NCBI RefSeq assembly: GCF_029589055.1
Contig: NZ_JARQZP010000003.1
Location: 1,736,001 to 1,800,000 of the forward strand
Reading direction: 5' to 3'
From: Vibrio hannami
Lineage (GTDB): Bacteria; Pseudomonadota; Gammaproteobacteria; Enterobacterales; Vibrionaceae
DNA: 64,000 nt
In this document: positions 8,021-16,605 of the stretch, piece by piece
How the letters are laid out: every line of letters begins with the position of its first letter
Position numbering within the stretch: position 1 is the first letter of the stretch
Notes under the pieces: model-generated
What the model was told of the DNA's origin: nothing
Databases searched by the model: none
The model's input: only the letters and a program-made list of their open reading frames with translations
Translations under genes and position numbers: made by a program

Positions 8021-9781
8021 ATGAATATAAAGAATAAACTCTATACTTTAGGAGCTGTGTCGATTTTTGGTGTTGTGATTTTGCTATTTACAACCACCCA
8101 CTTTGCTCAGACCTCTTCACAATTAAGTCGTGCAAGCATGCTAGTTGCACAAATGGAAATCCGGCTTTTAAACCTACGACGGAACGAAAAGGACTTCTTG
8201 CTAAGGAAGGAACTAAAATATCTCGATAAGTTTAACAATAATGTCGATACTTTTTTGAAACTGGAGTCTGAACTCACCTCTTACCTATCTGAATACAACC
8301 TTCCTTCTAGCATTAAATTGCGCTCTGACCTTCTTAATTACCAATCTGGCTTTAATACTCTTGTTAGTGAGTTTTCCAAAAGAGGACTCAATGATGACGA
8401 ACAATTGATAGCGCGTTATAACGCTGCGCGTAACCAACTCAAGCCGAGTTTATCTAGCGATGAACTTGTTAAGTTGTTTGCGTTTCATGAAAATGTTTTA
8501 GCCGGAAAGTTTGAGCCGGAATTGATACCGCCAGGTGCACGTGTTCTTTCTGATGCAGCAAAAGATTTGGTTGCGCAAAGTGAGGTCATAGGTCTGCGGT
8601 TTGATGAAGGCGCTTTAGGGAAAACCAGATCTCTTTCTCATACTATTGAAGAGCAGTTTAAGCATTTTTCTAGCTCTCTAGACCTTGCATCTGATGCGAT
8701 GCTCAAAGAAATAACACTGATACAACGCGTTGTCATAGTGGTGCTTGTGATGTTGGTCTTAGGAGCTGTACTGCAGATATCTCGCACAGTTAACCGTCAG
8801 ATATCTGAGTTACTGACAGCGATTCAGAGCGTTGCGCAAACTAATAATGTGTCGTTAAGAGCAAGTGTGACTAACAAAGATGAGCTTTCTCTTGTCGCAA
8901 ACTATTTTAACGGTTTGTTAGCTAAGTTCGAACAGTTGATATCTGGCAGTCAGGCAAAGTCTGTTGTGTTATCTCAAAGCACCTCCAGCATGAAATGTGA
9001 GCTGGAAAATGTGATAGAGCAGCTAAAAGTTCAGGCGGAACGCACCTCGAACATGAAAGTATCTATTGAACAAATGGCTTCTACCATTAATGAGATTACT
9101 GAAAGCACGGTTGAAGCTGCTGAAGGCGCACAACAGGCTGCGGATGGCGCGGAAACGAGCCGTACTGTTGTAAGCTCGGCAATAGGAAATATTGAACAAC
9201 TGTCCGAAAATCTGAATAGTAGCCAGAGCTCAATCAATTTACTTAATAACTACGTAAGCAAGATAGGTGACACGGTAGATATTATTCAGGAGATTGCGGA
9301 GCAAACCAATCTTCTGGCATTAAATGCCGCTATTGAGGCTGCCCGTGCTGGAGAACAAGGACGAGGATTTGCAGTGGTTGCTGATGAAGTTCGCGCTCTT
9401 GCGAGCCGAACGCATCAGTCTACGGAGGAGATTAGCAAGGTTGTGACCGATATCCAATCTCAAATGTCGATGGTTGTTGCTAATATTGAGGACTGTAATG
9501 AACAGGGAGTTCATACACTTTCTGCATCTGAAAAGCTTGATATTAGCCTATCAAAAATAATCGAAGATATGACCACTATGAGGACCAATTCTGAGCGCAT
9601 CGCTTCTGCAATCGAAGAGCAGAGCGTTGTAATAAATGAAGTTAGTGGCTCAATCGTGGAGTTAAACGCTATCTCTGATAGCAATACATATTCAGCTCAG
9701 CAGTGTCTTTCTGAAGTCAAAAATGTTTCAGTTCAGGCCGATGAGATGAATGAGGCTGTCGCAGAATTTAAAACATCTTGA
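8021..9781 (+). CDS. Methyl-accepting chemotaxis protein with HBM-like sensor
   Basis: 586 residues. TM helix 1 is at about residues 10-30 and TM helix 2 at about 236-258, around a 200-residue helical periplasmic domain. That domain begins with [11 protein letters not shown], a stretch typical of helical bimodular (HBM) sensors such as McpS, which bind organic acids. A HAMP region follows and then a signalling hairpin with the conserved tip [20 protein letters not shown]. No C-terminal pentapeptide for the methylation enzymes is visible. The gene is monocistronic, with a possible operator in front and a weak hairpin after it. The ligand is unknown. Confidence 0.9.
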   Translation: MNIKNKLYTLGAVSIFGVVILLFTTTHFAQTSSQLSRASMLVAQMEIRLLNLRRNEKDFLLRKELKYLDKFNNNVDTFLKLESELTSYLSEYNLPSSIKLRSDLLNYQSGFNTLVSEFSKRGLNDDEQLIARYNAARNQLKPSLSSDELVKLFAFHENVLAGKFEPELIPPGARVLSDAAKDLVAQSEVIGLRFDEGALGKTRSLSHTIEEQFKHFSSSLDLASDAMLKEITLIQRVVIVVLVMLVLGAVLQISRTVNRQISELLTAIQSVAQTNNVSLRASVTNKDELSLVANYFNGLLAKFEQLISGSQAKSVVLSQSTSSMKCELENVIEQLKVQAERTSNMKVSIEQMASTINEITESTVEAAEGAQQAADGAETSRTVVSSAIGNIEQLSENLNSSQSSINLLNNYVSKIGDTVDIIQEIAEQTNLLALNAAIEAARAGEQGRGFAVVADEVRALASRTHQSTEEISKVVTDIQSQMSMVVANIEDCNEQGVHTLSASEKLDISLSKIIEDMTTMRTNSERIASAIEEQSVVINEVSGSIVELNAISDSNTYSAQQCLSEVKNVSVQADEMNEAVAEFKTS

Positions 9782-9805
9782 TTGGTCGTCAGTCGCGAAA
9801 AGTAT

Positions 9806-9826
9806 AGGGCGTGTTTTGCATGCCCT
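9806..9826 (+). terminator. Weak hairpin after MCP
   Basis: AGGGCGTG / CATGCCCT with loop TTTTG; only a short AT-rich tail follows, so termination is uncertain. Confidence 0.45.
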
Positions 9827-9949
9827 TCAAATAATAAAACTATTATTGAGAATCTATACAAAAAGTTCTTGTAATCATAAGGTTAAATTCAATTTGTTCT
9901 GCTAATATCATCCATTGTAGTTGGAAAGTAACCATATGGATGATGTTGA

Positions 9950-11023
9950 ATGTACCGATATAAATCATACGCTATCGGGCTAGTGGCTTCTTTGGGAATA
10001 GCAACTATGCTATCCGGATGCTCAAAAGAAGAAGCTCCAGTCCCCGAACCCGAGTCCCGACCCGCAAAGCTGATGCCTGTTTCTGTAGGCGTTAAAGAAA
10101 GCACCAGACAATTCCCGGCAATTGTGCAAGCTGGCGACAAAGCAGTATTAACCTTTCGTGTACCAGGGCAATTGCAAAATGTGTTTGTCTTTTCAGGAGA
10201 CATTGTAAAGCGAGGGGATGTACTGGCAGAGCTGAACCCAGATGAGTACACGTTACTTGAAAGAGAAGCTCAGGCTCAATTTGAATTAGCCAACGTTCAA
10301 TACACCAGGATGAAAAAGCTTCGTAAGGATAGAGTCGTTTCGGAGCAGGATTATGACCAGGCTCTGGCGAACTTTAATTCTAAGAAAGCCTCTCTTAGTC
10401 AGGCAACAGCAAATCTCGGATATACCAAGTTAATAGCTCCTTATGATGGCACCATTTCCTATATTAACTCTGAGAACTTTGAGTTTGTTGCGGCGAGTCA
10501 GGCTGTGATGAATATCCAAAGCACCACGACTTTAAAAGTGACCTTCCAACTACCCGACCATTTATTGCAGCGAATAAGTAGCTCCAGGGCGGGTGGAAAC
10601 GAAGTGCCAGGGAATCTTGCAGAAGTTGTTTTTGATGCCTTTCCTGAAAAATCTTACCCGCTGACTTTTTTTGAGATAGATACAGAAGCGGATGCTAAGA
10701 CTGCCAGTTATAAGGTCACTATGATTTTAGATATGCCTGAAGACGCGGGTGTTCTTCCGGGTATGTCTGGTCAGGTAACTGTCTATTTCCCTCAGACCAG
10801 TGCTACTCGTATCCCTGATAGTGCTGTTATCAATGACTCTGGTTCCGAGTATGTCTGGCGGATCAACGATGAGAGTTTGGCGGAAAAAGTGGCGGTGACT
10901 CTGGACGAAGGAGGACGAATTGTTTCAGGTCTTGATGATGGTGACAAGATCATCGTTTCTGGAGTCAGTGGCACTGAAGAAGGTATGAAGATCCGCGAAT
11001 GGATCAAGGAAGGAGGGTTGTAG
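9950..11023 (+). CDS. RND efflux periplasmic adaptor, lipoprotein (first adaptor)
   Basis: 357 residues. The N-terminus has a lipoprotein signal peptide with lipobox LSGC, so the mature protein is lipid-anchored in the periplasm. The order is that of membrane-fusion adaptors: a lipoyl half-motif (VLTFRVPGQLQNVFVFSGDIVKRGDVLAEL), a short alpha-hairpin (about residues 100-145), then barrel and membrane-proximal domains (IAPYDGTISYI; GMSGQVTVYFP). It links the RND pump to an outer-membrane channel. One base separates its stop from the second adaptor's start, and the pump gene follows, giving an adaptor-adaptor-pump operon as in Vibrio VexIJK or VmeGHI systems. No TolC-type channel gene is present, so a shared channel is presumed. 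Confidence 0.9.
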   Translation: MYRYKSYAIGLVASLGIATMLSGCSKEEAPVPEPESRPAKLMPVSVGVKESTRQFPAIVQAGDKAVLTFRVPGQLQNVFVFSGDIVKRGDVLAELNPDEYTLLEREAQAQFELANVQYTRMKKLRKDRVVSEQDYDQALANFNSKKASLSQATANLGYTKLIAPYDGTISYINSENFEFVAASQAVMNIQSTTTLKVTFQLPDHLLQRISSSRAGGNEVPGNLAEVVFDAFPEKSYPLTFFEIDTEADAKTASYKVTMILDMPEDAGVLPGMSGQVTVYFPQTSATRIPDSAVINDSGSEYVWRINDESLAEKVAVTLDEGGRIVSGLDDGDKIIVSGVSGTEEGMKIREWIKEGGL

Positions 11024-11024
11024 A

Positions 11025-12106
11025 ATGAAGAATATCTATTTATTAGCAATTCTTGGCGCGTCCTTTCTGATAGCGGGTTGTGGAGAGGCTCCTTCAGCTG
11101 AGAAAAAGCTCCACCAAAAGTTAGAGTACTTCAATTAGGAGATGGTACATCTGGTAAATCAGATAAGTCCTATTTCCCGGCAATCGCGAGTGCAGCAGAC
11201 CGTTCTCACCTGGCTTTCAGAATTTCAGGAGAAATCAGTAAGCTAAATGTTAACGAAGGCGATAAAGTCTCCAAAGGGCAGGTGATCGCGGAACTTGATC
11301 CTACCGATTTTAAGCTGACGGTTGATAACGCTCAGGCGGCGTACACGGTAGCGAATAGCCAATATGAGCGTTCAGCCCAGTTGGTTGAAAAAGGCTTGCT
11401 TGCTCAGTCACAATTCGATGAGTTGGCAGCACAGCGTAAACGAGCGAAAGCAGAACTCGATCTTGCCAAATTACGACTTACGTTTACCAAACTTCGGGCG
11501 CCAATGGATGGGATTATTTCCCGAATCAGTGTAGAGAAGTTTGAGAACATTCAGGCAGGGCAACAGATTGTGAATATTCATAATCTGAATGCTGTAGACA
11601 TTGTCGTTCAGGTTGCCGATCAGGCATTTGCTAATCGACGTGATATCGACCTAAGGGCACTGGAAGCTCTGGTTAGGGTTGATTCCGGAGAAGAGTATAC
11701 GGCGACGCTAAAAGAGTTTACCACCGAGCAGGATCCTAACACTGCAACCTATACGGTAACTCTTACGATGCCTATGCCGGAAAATCAGTTAATTCTTGAT
11801 GGTATGGCTGTGGAAGTGACGGAAAAAACGGAACTACCGGGCATTGAGGTCTCATCCATTATCAATATTCCGATAGAGGCAGTAACTAACCCTGATGGGG
11901 AACTTCTTGATAGAGAAAACAAGTTCGTCTGGGTGGTGAACGAAGATAACACGGTAACCAAAACCAAAGTTGTAACTGGTGAAATTGCGTTTGAAAAAAT
12001 ACAGGTATTAAGCGGTTTGGAACAAGGACAGAAACTGGTTGTTGCCGGGTTAACTAGGCTAACTGACGGTATGGAAGTATCACCGATTGAGCAGGAGGCG
12101 AAGTAA
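11025..12106 (+). pseudogene. RND efflux periplasmic adaptor, frameshifted (second adaptor)
   Basis: The ATG at 11025 opens a lipoprotein signal peptide with lipobox IAGC, but that frame stops at 11137-11139 after 37 codons. Downstream, frame 2 from 11108 onward encodes a normal adaptor: lipoyl half-motif, alpha-hairpin, YTVTLTMPMPE and a C-terminal domain ending at 12106. The frames join cleanly if one A is added to the AAAAA run at 11103-11107, giving about 360 residues, a normal length. An internal GTG at 11282 would give only a 274-residue protein without export signal. The run ends in AAAAAG, so low-level ribosomal -1 slippage is possible, but the preceding G makes the heptamer a poor match to A AAA AAG. 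Sequencing error or a genuine recent mutation are the main explanations. The stop overlaps the pump start by one base. Confidence 0.8.
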
Positions 12107-15100
12107 TGAGTGAGCAAAAGGTGCAAGCCAATACTCAAATTGGTGCTAATGGTAACAATGATGAAGCTGTAACGGGTGTTGCTGCTTACTTTATCAAAAA
12201 TAAGGTGATTAGCTGGATGCTATCACTGATCTTCCTGATTGGTGGAGCTTCAGCATTTTTCGAGTTAGGCCGATTGGAAGACCCTGCCTTTACTATCAAA
12301 GATGCAATGATAGTAACCTCTTACCCTGGGGCTACTCCAACTCAGGTAGAGGAAGAAGTCACCTACCCAATAGAGAAACAGATACAGCAGTTAGTCTATG
12401 TTGATGAGGTGAAATCTGTATCCAGCAGGGGCTTGTCTCAGATAACGGTCACCATGAAAAACAACTATGGGCCGGATGACTTGCCTCAGATATGGGATGA
12501 GTTGAGAAGAAAGGTTAATGACCTGAAAGCTCAGCTTCCACCAGGGGTAAATGACCCGCTTGTTATTGATGATTTTGGTGATGTATTTGGCATCCTGCTC
12601 GCCGTATCTGGTGAAGGATACGATTACAAAGAGCTTCTGGACTATGTTGATTATCTTCGCCGTGAGCTAGAGCTTATTGATGGTATCGGTAAGGTGAGCA
12701 TCTCGGGCAACCAACAAGAGCAGGTTTTCATTGAAATCTCGATGAAGAGGCTGAACACGTTAGGTATTTCACCAGACACCGTCTTTAGCCTGCTTTCTAC
12801 ACAGAATACGGTTAGTGACTCTGGTGCTTTGCGTGTCGGTGATGAATATGTACATATCCACACTACTGGTGAGTTTCAGGATGTAGAGCAGTTGGGCGAT
12901 CTGATTCTTAATGAAGCAGGTGCTCAGGGGCTAATCTATCTAAAAGATGTGGCGGAAATTAAACGCGGTTACGTTGAAGTTCCGAGCAACATTATTAACT
13001 ACAACGGGCAGCTGGCATTGAATGTGGGTGTATCGTTCAGTCAGGGGGTAAACGTAGTAGAAGTTGGTCAAAGATTTAACCGCCGACTTGCAGAGCTAAA
13101 ATATCAGCAACCTGTTGGTATCGATATATCCGAGGTGTACAGCCAGCCGAAAGAAGTTGATAAATCCGTTAGTGGGTTTGTCGTCAGTCTTGGGCAGGCC
13201 GTTGCTATTGTTATCGTTGTTTTGCTGTTCTTTATGGGACTTAAATCAGGTTTGCTAATCGGGCTTATCCTGCTTCTTACCGTATTAGGCACCTTTGTCT
13301 TTATGCAGTATCAGGGTATAGAACTTCAGCGCATTTCGTTAGGTGCTCTGGTTATTGCGCTGGGGATGCTGGTGGATAACGCCATAGTGGTGGTTGAAGG
13401 GATACTCATAGGAACACAAAAAGGCAGAACCAAACTTCAGGCAGCAACAGATATTGTTACTCAGACTAAATGGCCGCTATTGGGGGCAACGGTAATTGCT
13501 GTAACGGCATTTGCACCTATCGGGCTTTCTGATGATGCGACAGGTGAGTATTGTGGAACCCTGTTCTCCGTACTGCTTATCTCACTGATGCTGAGCTGGT
13601 TTACTGCGATTTCATTAACGCCTTTCTTTGCGGATCTGTTCTTTAAAGAGACAACCCCATCAGAAGGGAATGAGGAAGAAAAAGACCCTTATAACGGTAT
13701 GATCTTCGTGGTCTATAGAGGCTTCCTTGAGTTCTGTATGAAACGTGCGTGGCTGACGGTTGCTGTTCTTATTGGTGCTTTGGCTGCGAGTATTTATGGC
13801 TTTGGTCACGTTAAGCAGTCTTTCTTCCCTTCATCAACAACGCCAATGTTCCTGGCCGATGTATGGCTGCCAGAAGGAACGGATATACGTGCGACCAGTG
13901 AAAAACTAAAAGAACTGGAAGGGTGGTTATCGGAGCAGGAAGAAACGGATCATATTACCGCTACGGCAGGTAAAGGTCTGCAACGCTTTATGCTGACCTA
14001 TGCTCCTGAGAGTAGTTACGCGGCGTACGGTCAGCTTGCAATTCGTGTGACTTCATTTGAGGTTCTGGATGGGCTGATGAAGCGATTCAGAAGCCATGTA
14101 GAGGCTAACTATCCTGAGATTCAGTACAAGCTTAACAAGATAGAGCTTGGTCCTGGAGGTGGTGCGAAGATCGAGGCCAGAATTGTAGGCTCGGATCCAA
14201 ATGTGCTGAGAAGTATCGCAGCACAAGTGATGGATATTATGCGTAATGACCCAGGTGCGACCAATATTCGTCACGACTGGCGTGAGCGTACTAAGATCTT
14301 TGAGCCTGTATTTAATGAGAGTCAGGCAAGACGTTATGGTATTACTAAAGCCGATCTGGATGATTTTCTAAGCATGTCTTTCTCAGGAACAACGGTTGGT
14401 GTTTATCGTGATGGCACAACATTAATGCCGATTATTGGCCGACTACCGGAAGATGAGCGTTCTTCTATAAGTGCAATTCAAGGAATGAATATCTGGTCTC
14501 CGGCGATTGGTGACTATATTCCAATCGGTCAGATTACTCAGGGTTACGATATGCGTTGGGAAGACCCAATCATTGTACGTAAAGACCGTAAGCGTGTACT
14601 AACTATCATGGCTGACCCAGATATTCTAGGCGAAGAAACGGCAGCGACTCTTCAGGGCCGCTTACAACCACAGATTGAGGCCATTGAGCTACCACCTGGT
14701 TATGCTCTTGAGTGGGGTGGTGAATACGAGTCGTCTGCTGATGCACAGAAGTCACTGTTCGAAACCATGCCTCTGGGTTATCTGTTTATGTTCCTTGTGA
14801 CCGTATTCCTGTTTAACTCAGTGAAAGAACCTCTCATCATCTGGTGTACGGTTCCGTTGGCTATCATAGGTGTTACAACAGGCCTGCTGTTGCTCAATAC
14901 GCCATTCGGCTTTATGGCGTTGTTGGGCTTCCTGAGCTTGTCAGGGATGCTGCTTAAGAACGGTATCGTCTTGTTGGATCAGATTGAGATTGAGATGAGG
15001 TCTGGTAAACAGCCATATGTTGCGATTGTCGATGCAGCTCTAAGCCGTGTTCGCCCGGTTTGTATGGCGGCGATTACTACGATTCTGGGTATGATTCCGT

Positions 15101-15234
15101 TGTTCCCGGATACCTTCTTTAAACCAATGGCGGTGACGATTATGTTCGGTCTGGGCTTTGCAACAATCCTGACCTTGATAGTGGTTCCTGTGCTATATCG
15201 TTTGTTCCATAAAATAGAAGTTGTGAGTGAGTAG
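12106..15234 (+). CDS. RND multidrug efflux pump, inner-membrane transporter
   Basis: 1042 residues, the usual length for the HAE-1/AcrB superfamily. TM1 is near residue 32. Two large periplasmic loops (about 55-340 and 560-865) flank the TM blocks at about 350-520 and 880-1030. TM4 contains LVIALGMLVDNAIVVVEGI, whose LVDNAIVVVE is the RND signature with the paired acidic residues used for proton relay. Three pump monomers work with the two adaptors encoded upstream. The start overlaps the second adaptor's stop (TAATG). A bidirectional terminator follows. Substrates are probably drugs, bile-like detergents or dyes, but cannot be read from the sequence. Confidence 0.92.
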   Translation: MSEQKVQANTQIGANGNNDEAVTGVAAYFIKNKVISWMLSLIFLIGGASAFFELGRLEDPAFTIKDAMIVTSYPGATPTQVEEEVTYPIEKQIQQLVYVDEVKSVSSRGLSQITVTMKNNYGPDDLPQIWDELRRKVNDLKAQLPPGVNDPLVIDDFGDVFGILLAVSGEGYDYKELLDYVDYLRRELELIDGIGKVSISGNQQEQVFIEISMKRLNTLGISPDTVFSLLSTQNTVSDSGALRVGDEYVHIHTTGEFQDVEQLGDLILNEAGAQGLIYLKDVAEIKRGYVEVPSNIINYNGQLALNVGVSFSQGVNVVEVGQRFNRRLAELKYQQPVGIDISEVYSQPKEVDKSVSGFVVSLGQAVAIVIVVLLFFMGLKSGLLIGLILLLTVLGTFVFMQYQGIELQRISLGALVIALGMLVDNAIVVVEGILIGTQKGRTKLQAATDIVTQTKWPLLGATVIAVTAFAPIGLSDDATGEYCGTLFSVLLISLMLSWFTAISLTPFFADLFFKETTPSEGNEEEKDPYNGMIFVVYRGFLEFCMKRAWLTVAVLIGALAASIYGFGHVKQSFFPSSTTPMFLADVWLPEGTDIRATSEKLKELEGWLSEQEETDHITATAGKGLQRFMLTYAPESSYAAYGQLAIRVTSFEVLDGLMKRFRSHVEANYPEIQYKLNKIELGPGGGAKIEARIVGSDPNVLRSIAAQVMDIMRNDPGATNIRHDWRERTKIFEPVFNESQARRYGITKADLDDFLSMSFSGTTVGVYRDGTTLMPIIGRLPEDERSSISAIQGMNIWSPAIGDYIPIGQITQGYDMRWEDPIIVRKDRKRVLTIMADPDILGEETAATLQGRLQPQIEAIELPPGYALEWGGEYESSADAQKSLFETMPLGYLFMFLVTVFLFNSVKEPLIIWCTVPLAIIGVTTGLLLLNTPFGFMALLGFLSLSGMLLKNGIVLLDQIEIEMRSGKQPYVAIVDAALSRVRPVCMAAITTILGMIPLFPDTFFKPMAVTIMFGLGFATILTLIVVPVLYRLFHKIEVVSE

Positions 15235-15261
15235 AAAGGCTCTGACGACACCAAATAAGAA

Positions 15262-15295
15262 GGGCCAAACCCAAGGATAGGTTTGGCCCCTTTTC
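15262..15295. terminator. Terminator between convergent genes
   Basis: Stem GGGCCAAACC / GGTTTGGCCC (15262-15271 and 15280-15289), then CTTTT; between the RND pump and the convergent lipoprotein gene. Confidence 0.85.
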
Positions 15296-15306
15296 AATTA
15301 AAGGAG

Positions 15307-15864
15307 CTAGTCAAAAAGCTCAATCACCAGCTTATTATCTTTGATCACCAGATTTGGGTTAGAGGACTTAAGCATCGCTTCCTGAACCTTGTTGCTGTCC
15401 AGCTTGTAAACTGGCTTATTAGAAAGTGCTGTACTTATCATAGCAACCGCGGGCTTCAGAAAAGTTTCTATTTGTGGGGTAAGCAAATTATTGCGCTCTT
15501 CAAACTTTTCCAGACGGAGCGACTTAAGGAAAACCTCTCCACTTTCTTTGCTGTATTCAGGGATAGCGCTGAACTCTAAATCTAAGTCCAATCCTAAATC
15601 CGGACTACTTAGCAGTTGTACTTTGGCATTCGTGTTGGCAAAAACCGAGATTCGGTCTTTATCAGTTCGCCCAATCTTGATAGCCAGGTCATCTACCGCA
15701 ACCTCTGCATGCATTATGTTCTGAATGCCAATAGATTGCTCAAGAGCAACGTTTTCTTGTAAGTAGTCCGTCATCTCTTGCTCGGTAATGCTGTAACTGG
15801 CACAGCCCGAAAGAGTGAGAAGAAAAACAGTTAAAGGGAGAGTTCTCATTAGTTTAGTAAACAT
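15307..15864 (-). CDS. DUF1439 (YceB-like) lipoprotein
   Basis: 185 residues with an N-terminal signal peptide and lipobox LSGC at about residues 18-21. The body matches the DUF1439 pattern of YceB-like proteins: YSITEQEMTDYLQENV, then a beta-rich amphipathic region and a C-terminal SNPNLVIKDNKLVIEL. These are outer-membrane-facing periplasmic lipoproteins with a lipid-binding-type fold and no proven function. It is monocistronic and convergent to the RND operon. Confidence 0.75.
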   Translation of the reverse strand: MFTKLMRTLPLTVFLLTLSGCASYSITEQEMTDYLQENVALEQSIGIQNIMHAEVAVDDLAIKIGRTDKDRISVFANTNAKVQLLSSPDLGLDLDLEFSAIPEYSKESGEVFLKSLRLEKFEERNNLLTPQIETFLKPAVAMISTALSNKPVYKLDSNKVQEAMLKSSNPNLVIKDNKLVIELFD

Positions 15865-16137
15865 AGAAATTCATGCCTGTTTTTTTCGAGTCTTCTTACC
15901 TTAGTAGCTTGAACCATTGTCTACAACCTATTTTTGCTGTTTTATAGAAATATTGAATATTATTTCTCAAGAGGTTTATATTATTTTTATTGTGATTACC
16001 TAATACTGGTATATTTGATCTTAGTCTCGTGCATAGAATAAATAATATTCAATTGACATTAAATTAACATAAGCCTGGGAACTTGTTCTTACTATATTCA
16101 TGGTATCGATGTTGAATTTCTAAAATGAGGTGAGACT

Positions 16138-16281
16138 ATGAATAAAGTTATTAACATGATCGGAATGTCTATAATCGCTGCTAAATATGCTATCTTTGCT
16201 TTACTAGCAGGTGTCACTTTTTACACGGGTATCAGTACTGCAGAAACAATGCTGCTTGTTGGTATCGATGGTAATGAGTAA
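16138..16281 (+). CDS. Small membrane protein (47 aa) upstream of the P-type ATPase
   Basis: A strong Shine-Dalgarno sequence (GAGGTGAG) sits at normal distance before ATG 16138. The product begins MNKVINMIGMSIIAAKYAIF and has one clear transmembrane helix at about residues 10-32, with a short acidic tail (GIDGNE). It has its own terminator 50 bases later and precedes a cation ATPase by about 320 bases. Not recognised as a known family. Small single-helix proteins next to ion pumps often modulate them, so such a role is a reasonable inference, not a demonstrated one. Confidence 0.65.
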   Translation: MNKVINMIGMSIIAAKYAIFALLAGVTFYTGISTAETMLLVGIDGNE

Positions 16282-16333
16282 CCAATTGATTAATATAAGA
16301 TAAAATCTTCTGAAAAATCTTTAACTTCACATG

Positions 16334-16359
16334 GGCAGTTGGAAGCAACTGCCTTTTTT
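16334..16359 (+). terminator. Terminator of the 47-aa gene
   Basis: Stem GGCAGTTG / CAACTGCC with loop GAAG, followed by TTTTTT. Confidence 0.92.
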
Positions 16360-16605
16360 GTACCTGAAATCGAGTATATCTGAGCCTTTTTAAGTGTATG
16401 CGGGGAAATCCCCCTCATAAGTGGTTTTCCTTATAAGGTTGGATTCAATAAAATACGCTCATCAGTTAATAAATATTAACAACTGAAGAAAACTATTTGC
16501 CATCAGAATAACTACTTTAATTTTTAAGTATACGTTTCCTATTGACTCTAGTTTATTAAATGCTTTTTTAAAAAAGGTAATGTATATATTTATTTGGAGA
16601 AAATA
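16360..16605. other. Leader region of the cation ATPase
   Basis: AT-rich; one short hairpin GGGGAAATCCCC near 16400-16411 and a CCTTATAAGG palindrome near 16430. I looked for a metal riboswitch pattern and could not support one. Confidence 0.35.

Noticed and set aside
11095..11115. Programmed -1 ribosomal frameshift in the second RND adaptor
   Set aside because: The heptamer is G AAA AAG with a poor P-site slip, and there is no clear downstream stimulatory hairpin or internal Shine-Dalgarno; a missing A is simpler, especially with three similar cases.
16360..16605. Metal-sensing riboswitch before the cation ATPase
   Set aside because: Only short hairpins seen; none of the conserved yybP-ykoY or M-box sequence blocks could be recognised.
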